From: Patagioenas fasciata
Lineage: Eukaryota > Chordata > Aves > Columbiformes > Columbidae
DNA: 64,000 nucleotides
Direction: 5' to 3'
NCBI RefSeq assembly: GCF_037038585.1
Contig: NC_092521.1
Location: 69,802,898-69,866,897, forward strand
The translations under genes and the position numbers were made by a program. This document shows, piece by piece, positions 24,981-37,640 of the stretch (positions are counted from its first letter, which is position 1; each line of letters opens with the position of its first letter). Below the pieces are notes generated by a model. The model was given only the letters and a program-made list of their open reading frames with translations. It searched no databases and was not told where the DNA came from.

Positions 24981-27900
24981 ACTGTCATGCATTGTGAGAA
25001 GATATCCTTTTAGATCATTCCCAGCTGAAGGCAATTTCTCAATATTTGGCTTCCCGGTTGTTTCTTCAGAGCCTTATCTTTCTTCCTTTTTTGCTGTTTC
25101 TTGTTTTTTCTTTAGAACTTTTCATTTAACACTATGTATTCAGCCAGGAGACCATCATACAGGCAGCCTGAGCTCCCCAACGCTGGTAACAAGTGGTGGG
25201 ACCATAATGACAAACTCTGGTGCAGATTCTTCCACATTTAATACAGTGGATTTTTTTTTTCTACCCTTAATGTTTTATTAATAGTGTTTCTTTTCTGTCT
25301 TTACTCACCACCCTGCTTTCCTGAGATTGTAAGAACTGCAGAACTTTCTGGCAGATGTGAATAAAACAAGGTTCAAAACCCTTTGGGGGTGTGGGAAGAG
25401 AGGAGGAGGACAGGCAAGCAGAGAAGCACACTGAGAGCATCATAATGTATTCCTTATTTTCTTAGGATGAGAGACGGAAGCATATCATGGATAACTTTCT
25501 CCTCCTCCACAATATTCCAAAATAAAATTTTTGTAAATCCAAATAAAATGTCAAAATTTGAGTTTGTTGAAGGGAAACATTTCAATGAATCCAAAACAAA
25601 AGTGATTTCAAACTGACTTTTTTTGAGAACTTGAGAACATTGCAGCCTTCTGTTCTTAAGTAAAATAAAAATTAAAAAAATAACCCTCTCCAAAACCCTG
25701 TGGCCCTTCATGGGAAAAACAAAAAACACCTTACTATTTTTTTTCTTTTTTTCCACTTCTAGTCCCTACTAAGTACATAAACGAATCTAATTCATGTATC
25801 AAGTCAGTTCAGAAGATAAGCATATTCAGTTGTTGTAACAAAGCACTAATTGCTCCTACGAGTTCCAAACATCTGAACAAAGGCAGGTCTAGCAGATGCT
25901 GGGGTTTTTTTTCACATCATCTCAAACCTCTTGACTAATTCTTCATCCACTGGCAAAGACTCAAGGAAAGCACTTAGATGAAAAGCAGGGAAATACTAAA
26001 TCTTTAGCTTATGTCAGTAAAGGGATCTAGACTTTTTCTCCTCATTATAATGACAAAGACCATTGCTGTTCCTGTTCATCCATGTTTCCTATGCAAAACT
26101 CTTCTGGGTGTTGCTTTTTCTAACCCACGATTCAATTCTGCCGTCAGGAACGAAAAGTTCCACAGCTTTCCCACGTAGAGGATGTTACTGGGGCTTTGGT
26201 TTTTTTTTCCTGCTTTCCTACTTTCTTTCCACTTTTGGACTTTGGTTGAAGCTGTTTAAAATGAGAATCTCCATGTTTATTGGGAATCCAAAGATTCTGA
26301 AAAAGGACAATCAAAAAGTTTTTTTTATGAATGAAATTGAGCTTGAAAGTCCACTTTCCACCACTTCCATGTGGCTTTTAAGATCCAGTGAGAGGAGGGA
26401 CCAATAATGAGATAAAAGTCTGGGAACCACTGCTTGAGTCAACTGGGATTTGAGGTTTTCAGGCTCTGTATTACAGAGTCTAAAGCTAAGTATCGGTGAA
26501 GATAAAACCCCAGGGTTACCAGATCTTTGCTTCTTGGGCAGGAACACGATGGGGTTTTTATTCCATATGGAAAGGCTGTGCAAGGATCCAACTGAAAAGT
26601 CCACAAGTATTACAAGCGTTACAAGCTGTGGGAGCACCATAGTCCATCAGGTGTCTTCTCAAGTATCCTGTTTCGTTGGTATCTTTGGGTAATTTATTTT
26701 TTAACAGTTACACTTTGGAGAAACATTTTAGTTCTTATAAGTGGAAATTTCCAGTATAAAAATTTTGTTGGAAAATCCCCAGTCACTCTGACTTTTGCTG
26801 CCTTTGCCGGACATATTCATTCTTTTAAGATTGAGACAGGGTTCTTAGGAACAAATGGAGTGTGAATGTGGCAGACTTGGAGTGAGATAGAGGGTTTATT
26901 AAACATCTGGAGGTTTCTCTATATGGGTGCTGTCCTACAGGGTGCTATGACTACATCTTGTGTATTACACAGGTTTAGCCACATTTTTGTGAGCTATTAT
27001 TAATGCTGACTTGCAGCATACGCCTTTGGAAGCAGTACAGTCAATGCATACCTGCTTACAGTGGGAAACTAAAAAGCCTCAAATTTCCTCTTGGCTGGCT
27101 CCTTCCTCCTACGCCCAACTTGGTCCATGCCATTTGAAAATAGAAGTTGACATCAAGTCATTTTCTATTGTTGGAAAAACACTCATAAGAAAACCCACAT
27201 CCCCTGTTTTAAAGGCATTGGAAGGCTGTAGAACAGGTAAATTTGGAGACTTCTGCTTTTTAGATTGTTTGGACATGTGTCATCTCCATGTTTTGCCTGC
27301 ATCTACTACTGTTTTAGCAGTCATAGCAGGAATGGGCACCTTAGCCACTTCGTAATAATATTAACCAGACCTCCTCCCACTCAGGTGGAAGTCTGATTGG
27401 ATTTTCCAGTTTGGATTTATACCCTATGGACATGAGTTTAGAGGCACTTTATCTGCTCTTATGGCTTTAGTTGCCTTGTTGCTGAAGTATAAGTACTGCT
27501 GTGGTTATCAGTGTTACATTTGCATGGCTGCACAGGGATGGATGAGCTACTGTACAAAAAATTCGAGCTATTCAACTCAGCTGAGATGGTACAACTTGTT
27601 ATTAAATGCAAAAATCGGACTTAAAATCAGAAACAGAAAACAGGATAGTGAAGACTGGCAGGTCAACAAGGAAAATGCCTGATAGATTTGGACTGGGCTC
27701 ATTTTGCTATCAGGAGGAGTCACGTGGAGTTTGAAATCATCCATAGAACAGGCAGGTATCAAACTGCAGTTCTGTTCCACACATAAACCCTGATGGATCA
27801 GGTGCTCTGCTGGGACTTATCAGTACCGCTCCAGTTATTTCAGTGGTACTTTGATACTTCACAACAATTAAGGTATTTTTGGCTAAGATATGTTTCATTG

Positions 27901-30900
27901 CACAGTCTTAATTTTGCAGATAGGAAAGATTATTTTTAAGGAAGTGCTTACAGTGCAAAGTCTAATTTCTGCTTTGCTGGTATAACCAAGAAGAACAAAA
28001 ATGAGACTTTCTATTTTAGATTCTAACAGCTACTTTGTATCTAATTTTGTACTAAAGTTATGCTAATTTCCAGCTTCATTAATTAATAGGTGCCATTAAT
28101 GTTACATTTGTAAAAGATGAATTTTCTAATGTTCCCTTTGGAAATGGTTCTTCTTAAACCACCAGGTATTTTAAGCCACCTTCCTGTCCGAGATCGATTA
28201 ACTTTTGAAACAATCCATGCGTAATTAAAAATTATTTTTGGATTTCTTATTTATTCATCATTTTCTAAGGTGTCTGAAACTCATTAGGATGCAAGACTTC
28301 ATTTCTTAGCATATCCTTGAGCAGGAGCAATAGCAGCACGATTTGCTTCACTGAAGACAAATGTAATCCTTACAGTAATTGACCTACTGTTCACAGCAAA
28401 GAACTTCATTAGCCAATGTTAATTTGAGGCAGAAACTTGCAAAAATAAAATAAAGATAATATTAAAAAAAAAGAAAAAGAAAATTAACAAAAAAACCTCA
28501 AAGTGAAGGTTACTAACTTTCCTTTGTCCATCTTTCCATTGTGGCTTTGCCATTCCAGTGTTGTCTTTCCACATATCGCACAAGATGAAGCCATGTAAAT
28601 TAGCATGGGCTTCAATAAAGGTTTCATGGATTATGTTAGCTGTACGTCTAATTACAGCTGTGGTTTTACCTTTGGGAAGACTGGTGATATTGTGGTGATC
28701 ACTGAACCAATGTTAGAGTAATTGTGTAAATAAATACATCTTTTTTTAAAAGAAAAAGTAGCTGTTGTCTTAAAGCTACTTATGGCCTATTACAATATTT
28801 CACAACAGTTCATCCTGAGGATCAAGTCAGATGGGCAAGGTAAAAGGTGAGGTGTGCTTTGCACCTTCCCTTCCTTGCTTTGCTGCAGATGTGCTGGAAG
28901 CTCCAGCGCTGTAGTCCCCTGGGCTGCACTTCACACATCCTGTGCATCCCATTCACTCCCTCCAGCACTGGGGCTGAGTTGATGCAGGGCAGGAGGAGGA
29001 AGCTACAGGCTTCCTTGTAACCCAGCCCTGCCAGGTTCATACCTTGAAGAATGTCCTTTCATTTCTAGAAGGACAGGATCTGGTACAGGGCTAAGTCCCA
29101 GTTTGCTGCTGCTTGCACCACCACTTTGCATCTTCCAGTTGTTTTAGGGATGAAGCCACATGGTTACACTATGTCTGTGCAGCACCTAGATCATCATTGC
29201 CCTCCAAACCCACTCCTCAAAATCACATATTGCTTACTGATTAGCACTGATGGCAAATCTTAAGAAGACCCACCCAAGCCTGAAGAGAACAAGTCCCTAA
29301 TACGCAGGATTGGGCAAGTCCACGCCAAGCCACAGGTTCCATCAACAGAAGTTTCCACACACCTGTATGTGATGTAGCAGCCCAGCATTCAGCAATGCTT
29401 TACCTTACTCAGTTGACTATTTCTAGTGGACAAGCTACAGATTAGCCAGACAGCTAAACATTTCTTCAGTGACCATCCTTTCCCAGGACAGTATTTCATA
29501 GAATCATAGATACTAATGATCTCCAGCAAGTTATTTTTCTTCATTTTTTTAACATGATGTAGAAATCCAGCTGACTGACTGCACACTGTGAATATCTCTT
29601 TACCAATGCTTTCATACTGCTACAAATATCAGCAGATTACTAAAAGTTCAGCGTGGAAAAAAAAATTACAAGAGAAATCCTGTCCTGATTAATTTTGGAG
29701 CTTCAGCTTCAACAGCAGCAGGTTTGAGATTTGTTATCACAAGGTGTGTTGCTGTAATTGAAAGCTGAAGACATTTAGCGCCATAAAGAACTGGAAAAAG
29801 GTAAAGGCCCTGAATTGTGGTGAGGCCATGTATTGTGGTGAGGAGATACCAGATCCTGTCCTTTGATCCCCAAAACAAAAGCAGAGAACATTACAGCCTT
29901 ATGAGTTTGGAGAACCGAGGTGCAAGATGCTCTTATGGTTTTCCCTTTCAGCTGAGCACAAAACCACTGAGGTTCAGAAAAAATACAAAGAAAAAGAAGA
30001 AGTGAAGGACAGCATGTTTCAGTGGCATCTTCCTTCAAGCACGCAGTCCCTAAAAGGAGATGACATTTACATCTCTGCTCCTTTCTGAGCTTCAACAGCC
30101 TCTGCTATTGCAGCTCCCTGTGACTCATGCAATTTATTTATCTCAGGAGACATTATACATTTGATACTTAGTTCACTCCCATTTTGGATAGAGTTACTAT
30201 TAGCCTTTCAGTTTTATAAACAGCTGTATGCAGATGATGAGATATCCAGGCTCATTGTTGTTCTACATGTGTGTAGGGCAGCTCAGTGCTCAATCACAAG
30301 CCCAGTGGGGAGGCAGGGCTCATCATGGAGGGACGGCCAACACAGCGGTGCTTAATATGGGATTTCAGCACAGCTGTTGCCAACAAGGCTCCCAGTTGGT
30401 TACTGGTTGATAGGGATGACTGGGAGCAGAGACAGGTTGCTTGGTTTTTTCTTCGGAGACCATTGCTGCTCAGATGCTGACAGCTGATTGCAGCGCTTGG
30501 TTATCTGCAGCACAACATTCTAGACGCTGTTGTGCATAAAAGCATCACAGCTCTGGGAAGCCACAGGCGGCCACGTCCACACAGGTCACCCAGAGCTCAG
30601 CAGCAGCAGCTGCAGTGATGACAGTGCAGGCAGGGCGACCAGCACCTTTCCAGTATGTCATCTGGGTCTGCAAACAGAGTGAGCAGGCAGAGCTCAAATC
30701 ACTGCTACCACAGGCAGTGGCAGTGCATCCAGGGAAAATAAGGGTAAATGCAGACCCAGAAGTCATTTCTCTGGAAACAACCACATTTCAAATATTACTG
30801 TAAAAAACACTGGGAATGGCATGAGCTGACTGAAACGGAAGTTATACTTTGCTTTCCTTCTCCTTCTCCAGCATCAGAACTGGAATAATACACTTTCTGC

Positions 30901-33900
30901 CTGTGATAGTGTTTCCTATGTTATTTTTTCCACACTGTAATGCACTTTAATACATTAATTTTCTTGAAGAATGTAATGTTTACTTCCTTCCTGCATTTGG
31001 CATTAGTGAATGAAGTGCAAGCAAATGCTAACTGAATTCTCAAAGATGTGTATCTGTTCTTTCCTTTTTCTAATTAAGGTTCAACACAGCCAAATGCATG
31101 TGTGGAAAATCTTATTCTGATGCTGGAAACAAATGCAAGATTCATCACCAAATAAATGTTAATTTCAAATATATTCATGGCTGAAAGTAAGAGGAATAAC
31201 TGTTATCTCAGAATCAACAACTGGAAGAGCTTAAAATTGAACTTGGGTCTAAAATCCAGAAGTCAGCAGGGTAGCAACCTTCAAACTGCTCATGTCTTTG
31301 CCATTTATCTCAACCCACATAAACAGACTTTGTATGCCTTGATATTTGGGCATGGACGAAAACAAGTGCGTAGGAGAAGGATTAAGAAGAAATGGGAGGG
31401 AACTTTCAGGCTCAGGGGATCTTGAATGACTTATGTTGAAAGAAAACAGAAATATCTTTGGTATGGGGCTACATAAAGCACCCATGCACTATCCCAGTTA
31501 CTAATGTTTCTTTATTTCAGTGGTTAAGTAAGAATCAAAATTACAGCTTTATTGAAGTCACAGGCAAAATTCAACAAGAATGTTTGAAGTTGACTGTATG
31601 AGATCTGTGATTGAAAGATCACTTCATCAAAGAAGATAGTCATAAATGAACATTTAAAACCCATACTTAGTGGAATACACCTTGTTTTGAAGAAATAGGA
31701 TGTTGAAAGTTTGTGCTTGTATTTAGCTTGTTCCAATCCACTTAAACTATCTCAGGGAAAAGTGGAAGTATAACTAGAAAAATACAGTGAGTGTCATAAA
31801 TACTTGATCAAACCTGTTGTTGATACCTTTTGCTGATCCATCTCTGCTTTCTTAAGCGTCATGAAAGAATATTAATTTTTTCTAGCTGTGATGATTTCAA
31901 TGCTCAGTGGTGAAGAGCAACTGCTTAATCCAATTTTGAGGAGGGAAAATGCTGTGAAAAAATGTGTGGGGTGTATTTTCCCTCATTTTGCTTTAGCTAG
32001 ATATATGTAGCCCCTTTGCACTTCTAGTGCTGTCAGGAAGAAAATCTTTCTTGCCTTCAGGGGAGAGGTGAATTCAACCCCAAGCCCTCAGTCCATCAAG
32101 CCCTTATGCATATTGAACGCTGTGTTTCTGATCAAGGAGTCAAACGGTTATCACAGTAGGAAATGCCAAGGAGAGCCTCAAGGACTCAGTCAGCAGTTGA
32201 GAGAAAGCTAAGAAGCTATTATATCTCTTGACTGGAAGAATTACAGCCATGGACACTGTCTTGGATATGGGCATGTAAGTCAGGTCAAGTCTTCACTAGC
32301 ACGAGCAGTTACAGCTTTCAGGTCTTAGAGTTTCTGCTCTCAGCTTATAGAGGAGACTGATGTTTGGTGGTGTTTCTTGTTGTTGTTGTTTGTTTTTTCC
32401 AATATGCTGTATTTGGAGCTAGGATTTGAATCTCCTCAGAGCTACAGAGGATGCAAATCCTTGGTCCTACCAACAAGGTGGATGGAGCAATAGCCAGCCT
32501 CGCAATCTCAGTGTGTGTGGCAGAAGCTGAACTGAGTGGCATTGCCCAAACTCAGGTGATTTACATGTGACTCATAAGTTGCTTTTCTTCCTCAGGCTCT
32601 GCACGTGTATAAACAGTAAGGAGACAGAGACAGGGCTATCATGCGTATAACCTTCAATTATGTCTGTATGTGTCCAAATATACTGCTGGATTTCTGAGAA
32701 TAAAGAGGGTCACCTCATGTGATGGTGTCTGGGTATGATGGTATCTGGGCTGCAACACTGAATAGTTTAGACCAGCTTAACACAGGGGCTTGAAAACCAA
32801 AATTAAGACTTTAGTGCTTTCCAGAGAATTCCACTGAACTGCACCTGCACAAAGGTACTGCCTGTAACAGAAGCTATAGTAGCATTACTCATGTCCAAAG
32901 GGAGGTGAAATCCTCTGTGATAAGCTTGTGTGTGCACCAATGGGTGTATCTGTAATTATAGGCAATGAGAAAAAGTATGGCTTGCTCGGTAACATTCCTC
33001 CTCCCATCATGCGAGACACAGACAGGAACATGCCACATGATGGAGTGGTCACACTCTGATTTCTCCTCTTTCTCTCTGTGCTCCAAACTCCGCTGTCTGC
33101 TATCAACTCCTCTCCTCTGTTCAGTCTCGGTTTTGAGCTCTGCTTGCGGCTGAGCAGACAACTACCTCCAGCAGTTCAGTACACAACACGTATCACATGC
33201 TTGTTCTTCCGTTTGCCCTCATCTTAATTTACATTACTTCCTCTCCGCAGGGAATCTAATTTGATCTACATTGTAATGCTCAAACACACTTATAAGAGTG
33301 CATCATCATAACAAAGATAAGTAGTGAGAGCAATGTGGAGTGTTTGGGAGCATCCGTGGGAAACCATAAGCTGCTTTCTGTGGAAAAAGGTAAAACTCTT
33401 GAAGATAACCTTGAAAGAAAGAACCGTGCAGTGGGAAGGTTGCAACAGACAGTAGAAAGGGATGTGAAGACAGATGAAAAACAGAGCTATGGAATGAGAT
33501 CCTTAGCGATGGGATTCGTATTTTGTGTTTAAGTATTTTGGTTATTACTGCACATGATTTCAGTGTCAACACACCAGAAACCACAGGAGCACATGCAACA
33601 ATAAACTCTCAGGTCAGTTTACCAGGGCTGTTGCAGCTGGGAGTTCCACTGTTTTCTTTACAGCTAATGTCACATAGGTTAAAAAAAAACTCAACAAAAA
33701 CAAAAAGCCACCCAAATCAAAACCCCTTCATTTCCAGAAGTTGTAAATGATTATTACTGTGCTGTAACCTAGTGTAAACAGGTTCCTGGCCCGTGACTAA
33801 GACTGGTAGGCTGTCCTGCAATGCAAACAGCAGCGTGGATGTCTTCCAAAGGCGTTGGACGCAAGAAGGGCTGTGCTGGGCTTGGAGTCCCAGGCATCCA

Positions 33901-34100
33901 GTTTCCAGCTTCTTGTTTGACTGAGAGCTTCAAGACCGGGGCATTTCTACAGGAAATGGAAAGTCCAAGGGCTGCAAATTTGCAGCTTGATGAAAGCTCC
34001 TTTGTTCCAAGAGGAACCGGGGACACCCTGGTCCGTTTCCACCTAAAGGGCACATCCACAGCAAACGAAGGGATGCGTTTCTCAGGAGGTGCAAGTCTCT

Positions 34101-34106
34101 GTAAGT
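34101..34106 (+). other. Candidate splice donor beside CpG patch
   Basis: 'TCT|GTAAGT' fits the U1 consensus at six of six intronic positions. It lies just left of the GC-rich patch, so a plus-strand transcript using it would start further left. Such hexamers occur by chance every few kb, so support is weak without RNA data. Confidence 0.2.
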
Positions 34107-34119
34107 ACCACCCACTGTG

Positions 34120-34315
34120 AACCGAGAAGGACGGGCAGGATCAGCACTTTTCTGTAGCAATGGTCCGGGTTTGGTCCTTTTCCCTTCGCCCCCCCGGCAT
34201 CGCTGCCCCGCGGAGGGCGCAGCTGCGGGAGCCGGACAGTGTTGCGGCCGCCAGAGGGAGCGCAGGCCCCGCGGAAAAGCAGGGGAGCACGGTTCCCTCC
34301 GGCAGAACGGGGGGA
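34120..34315. promoter_or_regulatory. Small isolated GC/CpG-rich patch
   Basis: About 200 bases with many CpG dinucleotides (CCCCGCGGAGGGCGC, GTTGCGGCCGCCAG, CCCCGCGGAA) stand in otherwise AT-rich, CpG-poor DNA. Size and composition fit an orphan CpG island: an alternative promoter, an enhancer or an insulator. A CTCF-like core lies inside at 34,246-34,264. No exon with a recognised product adjoins it. Confidence 0.5.
34246..34264 (+). promoter_or_regulatory. CTCF-like motif
   Basis: 'CCGCCAGAGGGAGCGC' agrees with the core CCASYAGRKGGCRS at most positions, missing at position 3 and at the C of GGC. Confidence 0.35.
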
Positions 34316-34464
34316 AAAATAGCCTTAAAAAACTGATAATCGTCAAACAGGAAATAAGTGTCCAATTCTATCAAAGCCAAGCTACAAATGAATCGATTTT
34401 TTTTCGGCTTAAAAGCTAATTTTATTTTTATTTTATGATTTCAGGCCTCTTTTTTTTCCATCAG

Positions 34465-34508
34465 GAAAAAAAAAAAAAACAAAAAACAAACAGCAAACAA
34501 CAAACAAA
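34465..34508. repeat. A-rich tract with AAC/AAAC units
   Basis: A run of 14 A is followed by irregular CAAAAAAC, CAAAC and CAAC units. Confidence 0.85.
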
Positions 34509-35770
34509 ATGCAGCAGCGTTTCCATAACCTTATGGACTCCCAGAAGTGCTAGAGCTTTGAAAGATTTTTGTTGTTGTTTGTTTTCTTTTTTACCCCTCC
34601 AGGTCTTTTTGAGAATGATAATTTTGTTTGTGACTTTCTTCTGTGCTTTTGGTAACTTCAGGCCATTTTTACAGGCTTGGCTCTTGTGGTTTGACTGATC
34701 TCAGATCTCTGACTTGTGAAGATTTTCTTTGCTGTGGATATGCAGAGTATTTGGTGTCGCAGACGTACATCCCTTTAAAGGCAGTTTTCATGTCAAGGGT
34801 TTATGCGAATTACACTTCCTGACGGTTTGTCACGAGAGTTGCTCCTGACTCATCCATGAGTTACTCACCTGCAACAAAGCACTCCACTCTCTCAGCCAGT
34901 ACATTCACACACCAAGTTACTCAGAAATATCTACCTACTGTTGTTCACACCCTCTCTTCAGTTCAAGTGTTGACTTTACTCAACAGGTATTTCTTTTTGC
35001 ATCCAAAATGAGATTGTACTGTTCTTTATTTCTGCTAGGGCACGAAAGTGAACAGGGCTGAGCAGGAGCCTTATCCTGATCTTGTTAATCATCAAGCACT
35101 GTAAATTACTTGTAAATACAGGGTTAAAAACCATGTAATGCAGGCAGAAAGGGAAGCAACATCTTTTATGTTTAGAAAGACACTACACACCTTGCTGGTA
35201 CAAGCTATAGCCATGAGAATCCATGACCAAGCACAGCACACTTTGATCTAATTTATCAGTTTATCTAATAAAATCTTCTCTCTTCAAATTATTCCTTCTT
35301 GAACTTTACGCTTTAGAATCCAATAGAAACCTATAATCTTTGCAGCTGCCTTGTACAGGCATTTGACTGGATGTCCCAGGTAAGTAATGGCTACGAGAGC
35401 TCCTGTCTCCTCCGCACCTCTGTGCCTCAACTATCCAGATCATTAGTTTTTAGCATAGACATTTGCTATAAGTACTAGTTGTTAATTAAAATAAAAGTCC
35501 ACGATTACATCATGTGAAAGGTATTTTTGGCTTCCAAGGAAGCAGCGTATTGACTCATCAGCATGGTCTGCTGGCCAAGTATAGCTTTATTTCTTACCCT
35601 TTAGTTAAATTACTGAAAAGGCAAGTAGCCAACAGAAAGACAGGGAAAATATGGACTGACACAAACCTAGAAAGACAAGGTTGGCAGAAATCCACAGTAT
35701 TTTTGGCTGTAAATGTCTAGTGGCTTTCCTGGCTCAAACTCTTTCAACAACATTCAGGACACCTTGAGAT

Positions 35771-35804
35771 TTGTTTCTTTTTTTTTTCTTTTTTTTTTTT
35801 TTCC
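35771..35804. repeat. T-rich tract
   Basis: Two long T runs separated by a single C, continuing into TTCC. Confidence 0.85.
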
Positions 35805-35878
35805 TTAAATCTTCATGTACTTTTGATGCCATCATAGGAAATGCTGTGCTACAGTTTCACACATTTCCTTATGTTTTT

Positions 35879-35913
35879 GTTTTGTTTTGTTTTGTTTTGT
35901 TTTGTTTTGTTTT
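35879..35913. repeat. (GTTTT)7 pentanucleotide repeat
   Basis: G recurs every five bases from 35,879 to 35,909, giving seven perfect GTTTT units. Confidence 0.93.
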
Positions 35914-37626
35914 ATTTTAATTGCCACACTTTTCCAGTGATTTTCATTCCTTAAGGTATTTTCCATCCTTTTTCCAGGAGGCAGTTTTCTCAAGGCCAGG
36001 CTTTTCTGAAGGGTTATCATCTCATCAGATTAATTTCTAGGCTTTTTCTTTAGCCATTTGACTGAATATAAGTCAAACCTGCAACCAACCTGCCACCAAG
36101 TGAATTAATAAGAAAATAAAGTGATGGTTGTAGATTGTGACCCAATACAATTCTGCCATTATGCATAGAAATTGTGTCTTGAATTTTGAACAATCTTAGC
36201 TCCTATTAAACCTTACATTTATATTGGAACTATAAAACAAAATCACAAGAGCCTCTCTATGGTAAAAGAGAAGCTGATGGGAAGAATGGTTTATGTTTGG
36301 GAGCAGGGAACTAGTCCTTTAAAGCATCATTCCTTAGGTTAGACTTTCAATACAGATCACTTTAGTAGGCACTAGAAATTAGGACAAACGACTTTCATAT
36401 AGTTTTACTTCAATTTCTCCACATTACTGAGAGGTCTTCAAACTGGGGCAGAGTCAGATAAAATATCTCTCTCCTCTGAGATGGCTAATAATAGCACTTT
36501 AAGGGATTTGTTTCTGAACATTAGTCCCAGTCACCAGAAAAAGCATTCTTTAAATATAATCTATTTTCTCATTCTCAGCTAAATGTATGATCATATTAAA
36601 AGTGTTTTCCCCTCTTCCATACACTCCAAACAATCAAGCAGCAGTTTCAGAATGGAAAATTTTATTTGGTTGATTATACCATCTTATATTAACTATAAGG
36701 TCAATTCCTTTCAGAAAAAAAAACCCAGAATTAAGTCTGGAACACCATCCATCTATGGGTCTGACTGTCTTTTTTCCTTTCAAGCTATTGCTTTTGTAAT
36801 GATATACTTCTGCAAATCATAAAATAAATCAAAAACACAGTTTGTGGGCAGGGATGGTTTTCCACCTGCCTTTTGAAGTGGGCTATTAAATCACAAAATC
36901 TCAGTCTTCGATGTAAAAGGAGATTTTTGCCATTACCGGAAAACCATAACACATGCTGTTGGCTTTTTTAACAAAGTAGATGATATAACCACAAAACAGC
37001 AAGGTCTGGTTTCCCAGGCAGTCAATGTCGTAGAAATTTTGCTCTGATTCAGATTGATCAGGCAATTTGAATTCATCCTCAATTTATTTTGTTGCTTTAA
37101 TCCTTTTCAAGCTGTCCTCAGATGTGACTGACAGCCAATGCTTTCCAGTGCTCAGAGCCCTGGTGTCACTTTCTAAGCTTATATTCTCATATTGTCCCCT
37201 GAAATCCAGCCTGGAGGAGTGGCTTTAAGGTATTGAAAGAATATGTCCCATGGTAAACTGATATACAACTGAGTTGACAGTGATTTTTATTTCCTGCATG
37301 TCATTTCTTGTCCTATGACGTGTAGAGTTACTGTGCAGTTTTTTTTTCTGCTGACAAAGATATAAGATACGAAATGTTCTTATCACTGGAGATGTAACCG
37401 TTAAGAGGAAAAGATGATGGATCCTTAATGTGTTTATTAAACTAGCCCTTCAGCTTACAAGTGCTTAGGAACATGCTTTAACTTTATGCACATGAACAGT
37501 CCCCTTCAGTTTCCATGGGACTCTTTATGGGCAGAGAACAAAGCACACAAGCATCTGTGGTTCAGAGTCCCTAAGTCCATACTGTGCTGGTTTAATATGC
37601 ATTTCAATACAAAGATATTAGTTTTG

Positions 37627-37640
37627 TCACCAGGGGGCTT
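37627..37640 (+). promoter_or_regulatory. CTCF-like motif
   Basis: 'TCACCAGGGGGCTT' matches the CTCF core CCASYAGRKGGCRS except at the first base and the last two. Confidence 0.3.

Larger units (their letters stand above)
21367..33780. other. AT-rich non-coding stretch, no gene seen
   Basis: No coding exon or RNA gene is supported over 12.4 kb. Contents are A-rich and T-rich simple tracts (22,150-22,170; 24,883-24,980), a cluster of homeodomain-type cores at 28,078-28,227, a weak CR1-like 3' end at about 29,500 and a possible MIR-like trace at about 32,410-32,480. Everything else is unassigned. Confidence 0.5.

Noticed and set aside
29495-29545. CR1-like 3' end (TTTCATAGAATCATAGATAC...)
   Set aside because: Only about 20 bases resemble the CR1 octamer tail and the adjacent bases do not continue into CR1 sequence convincingly.
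35346-35385. Perfect CAG|GTAAGT donor at 35,380 with TTTGCAG 34 bases upstream
   Set aside because: A perfect nine-base donor is expected about once in this much sequence by chance, and no other transcript evidence is present.
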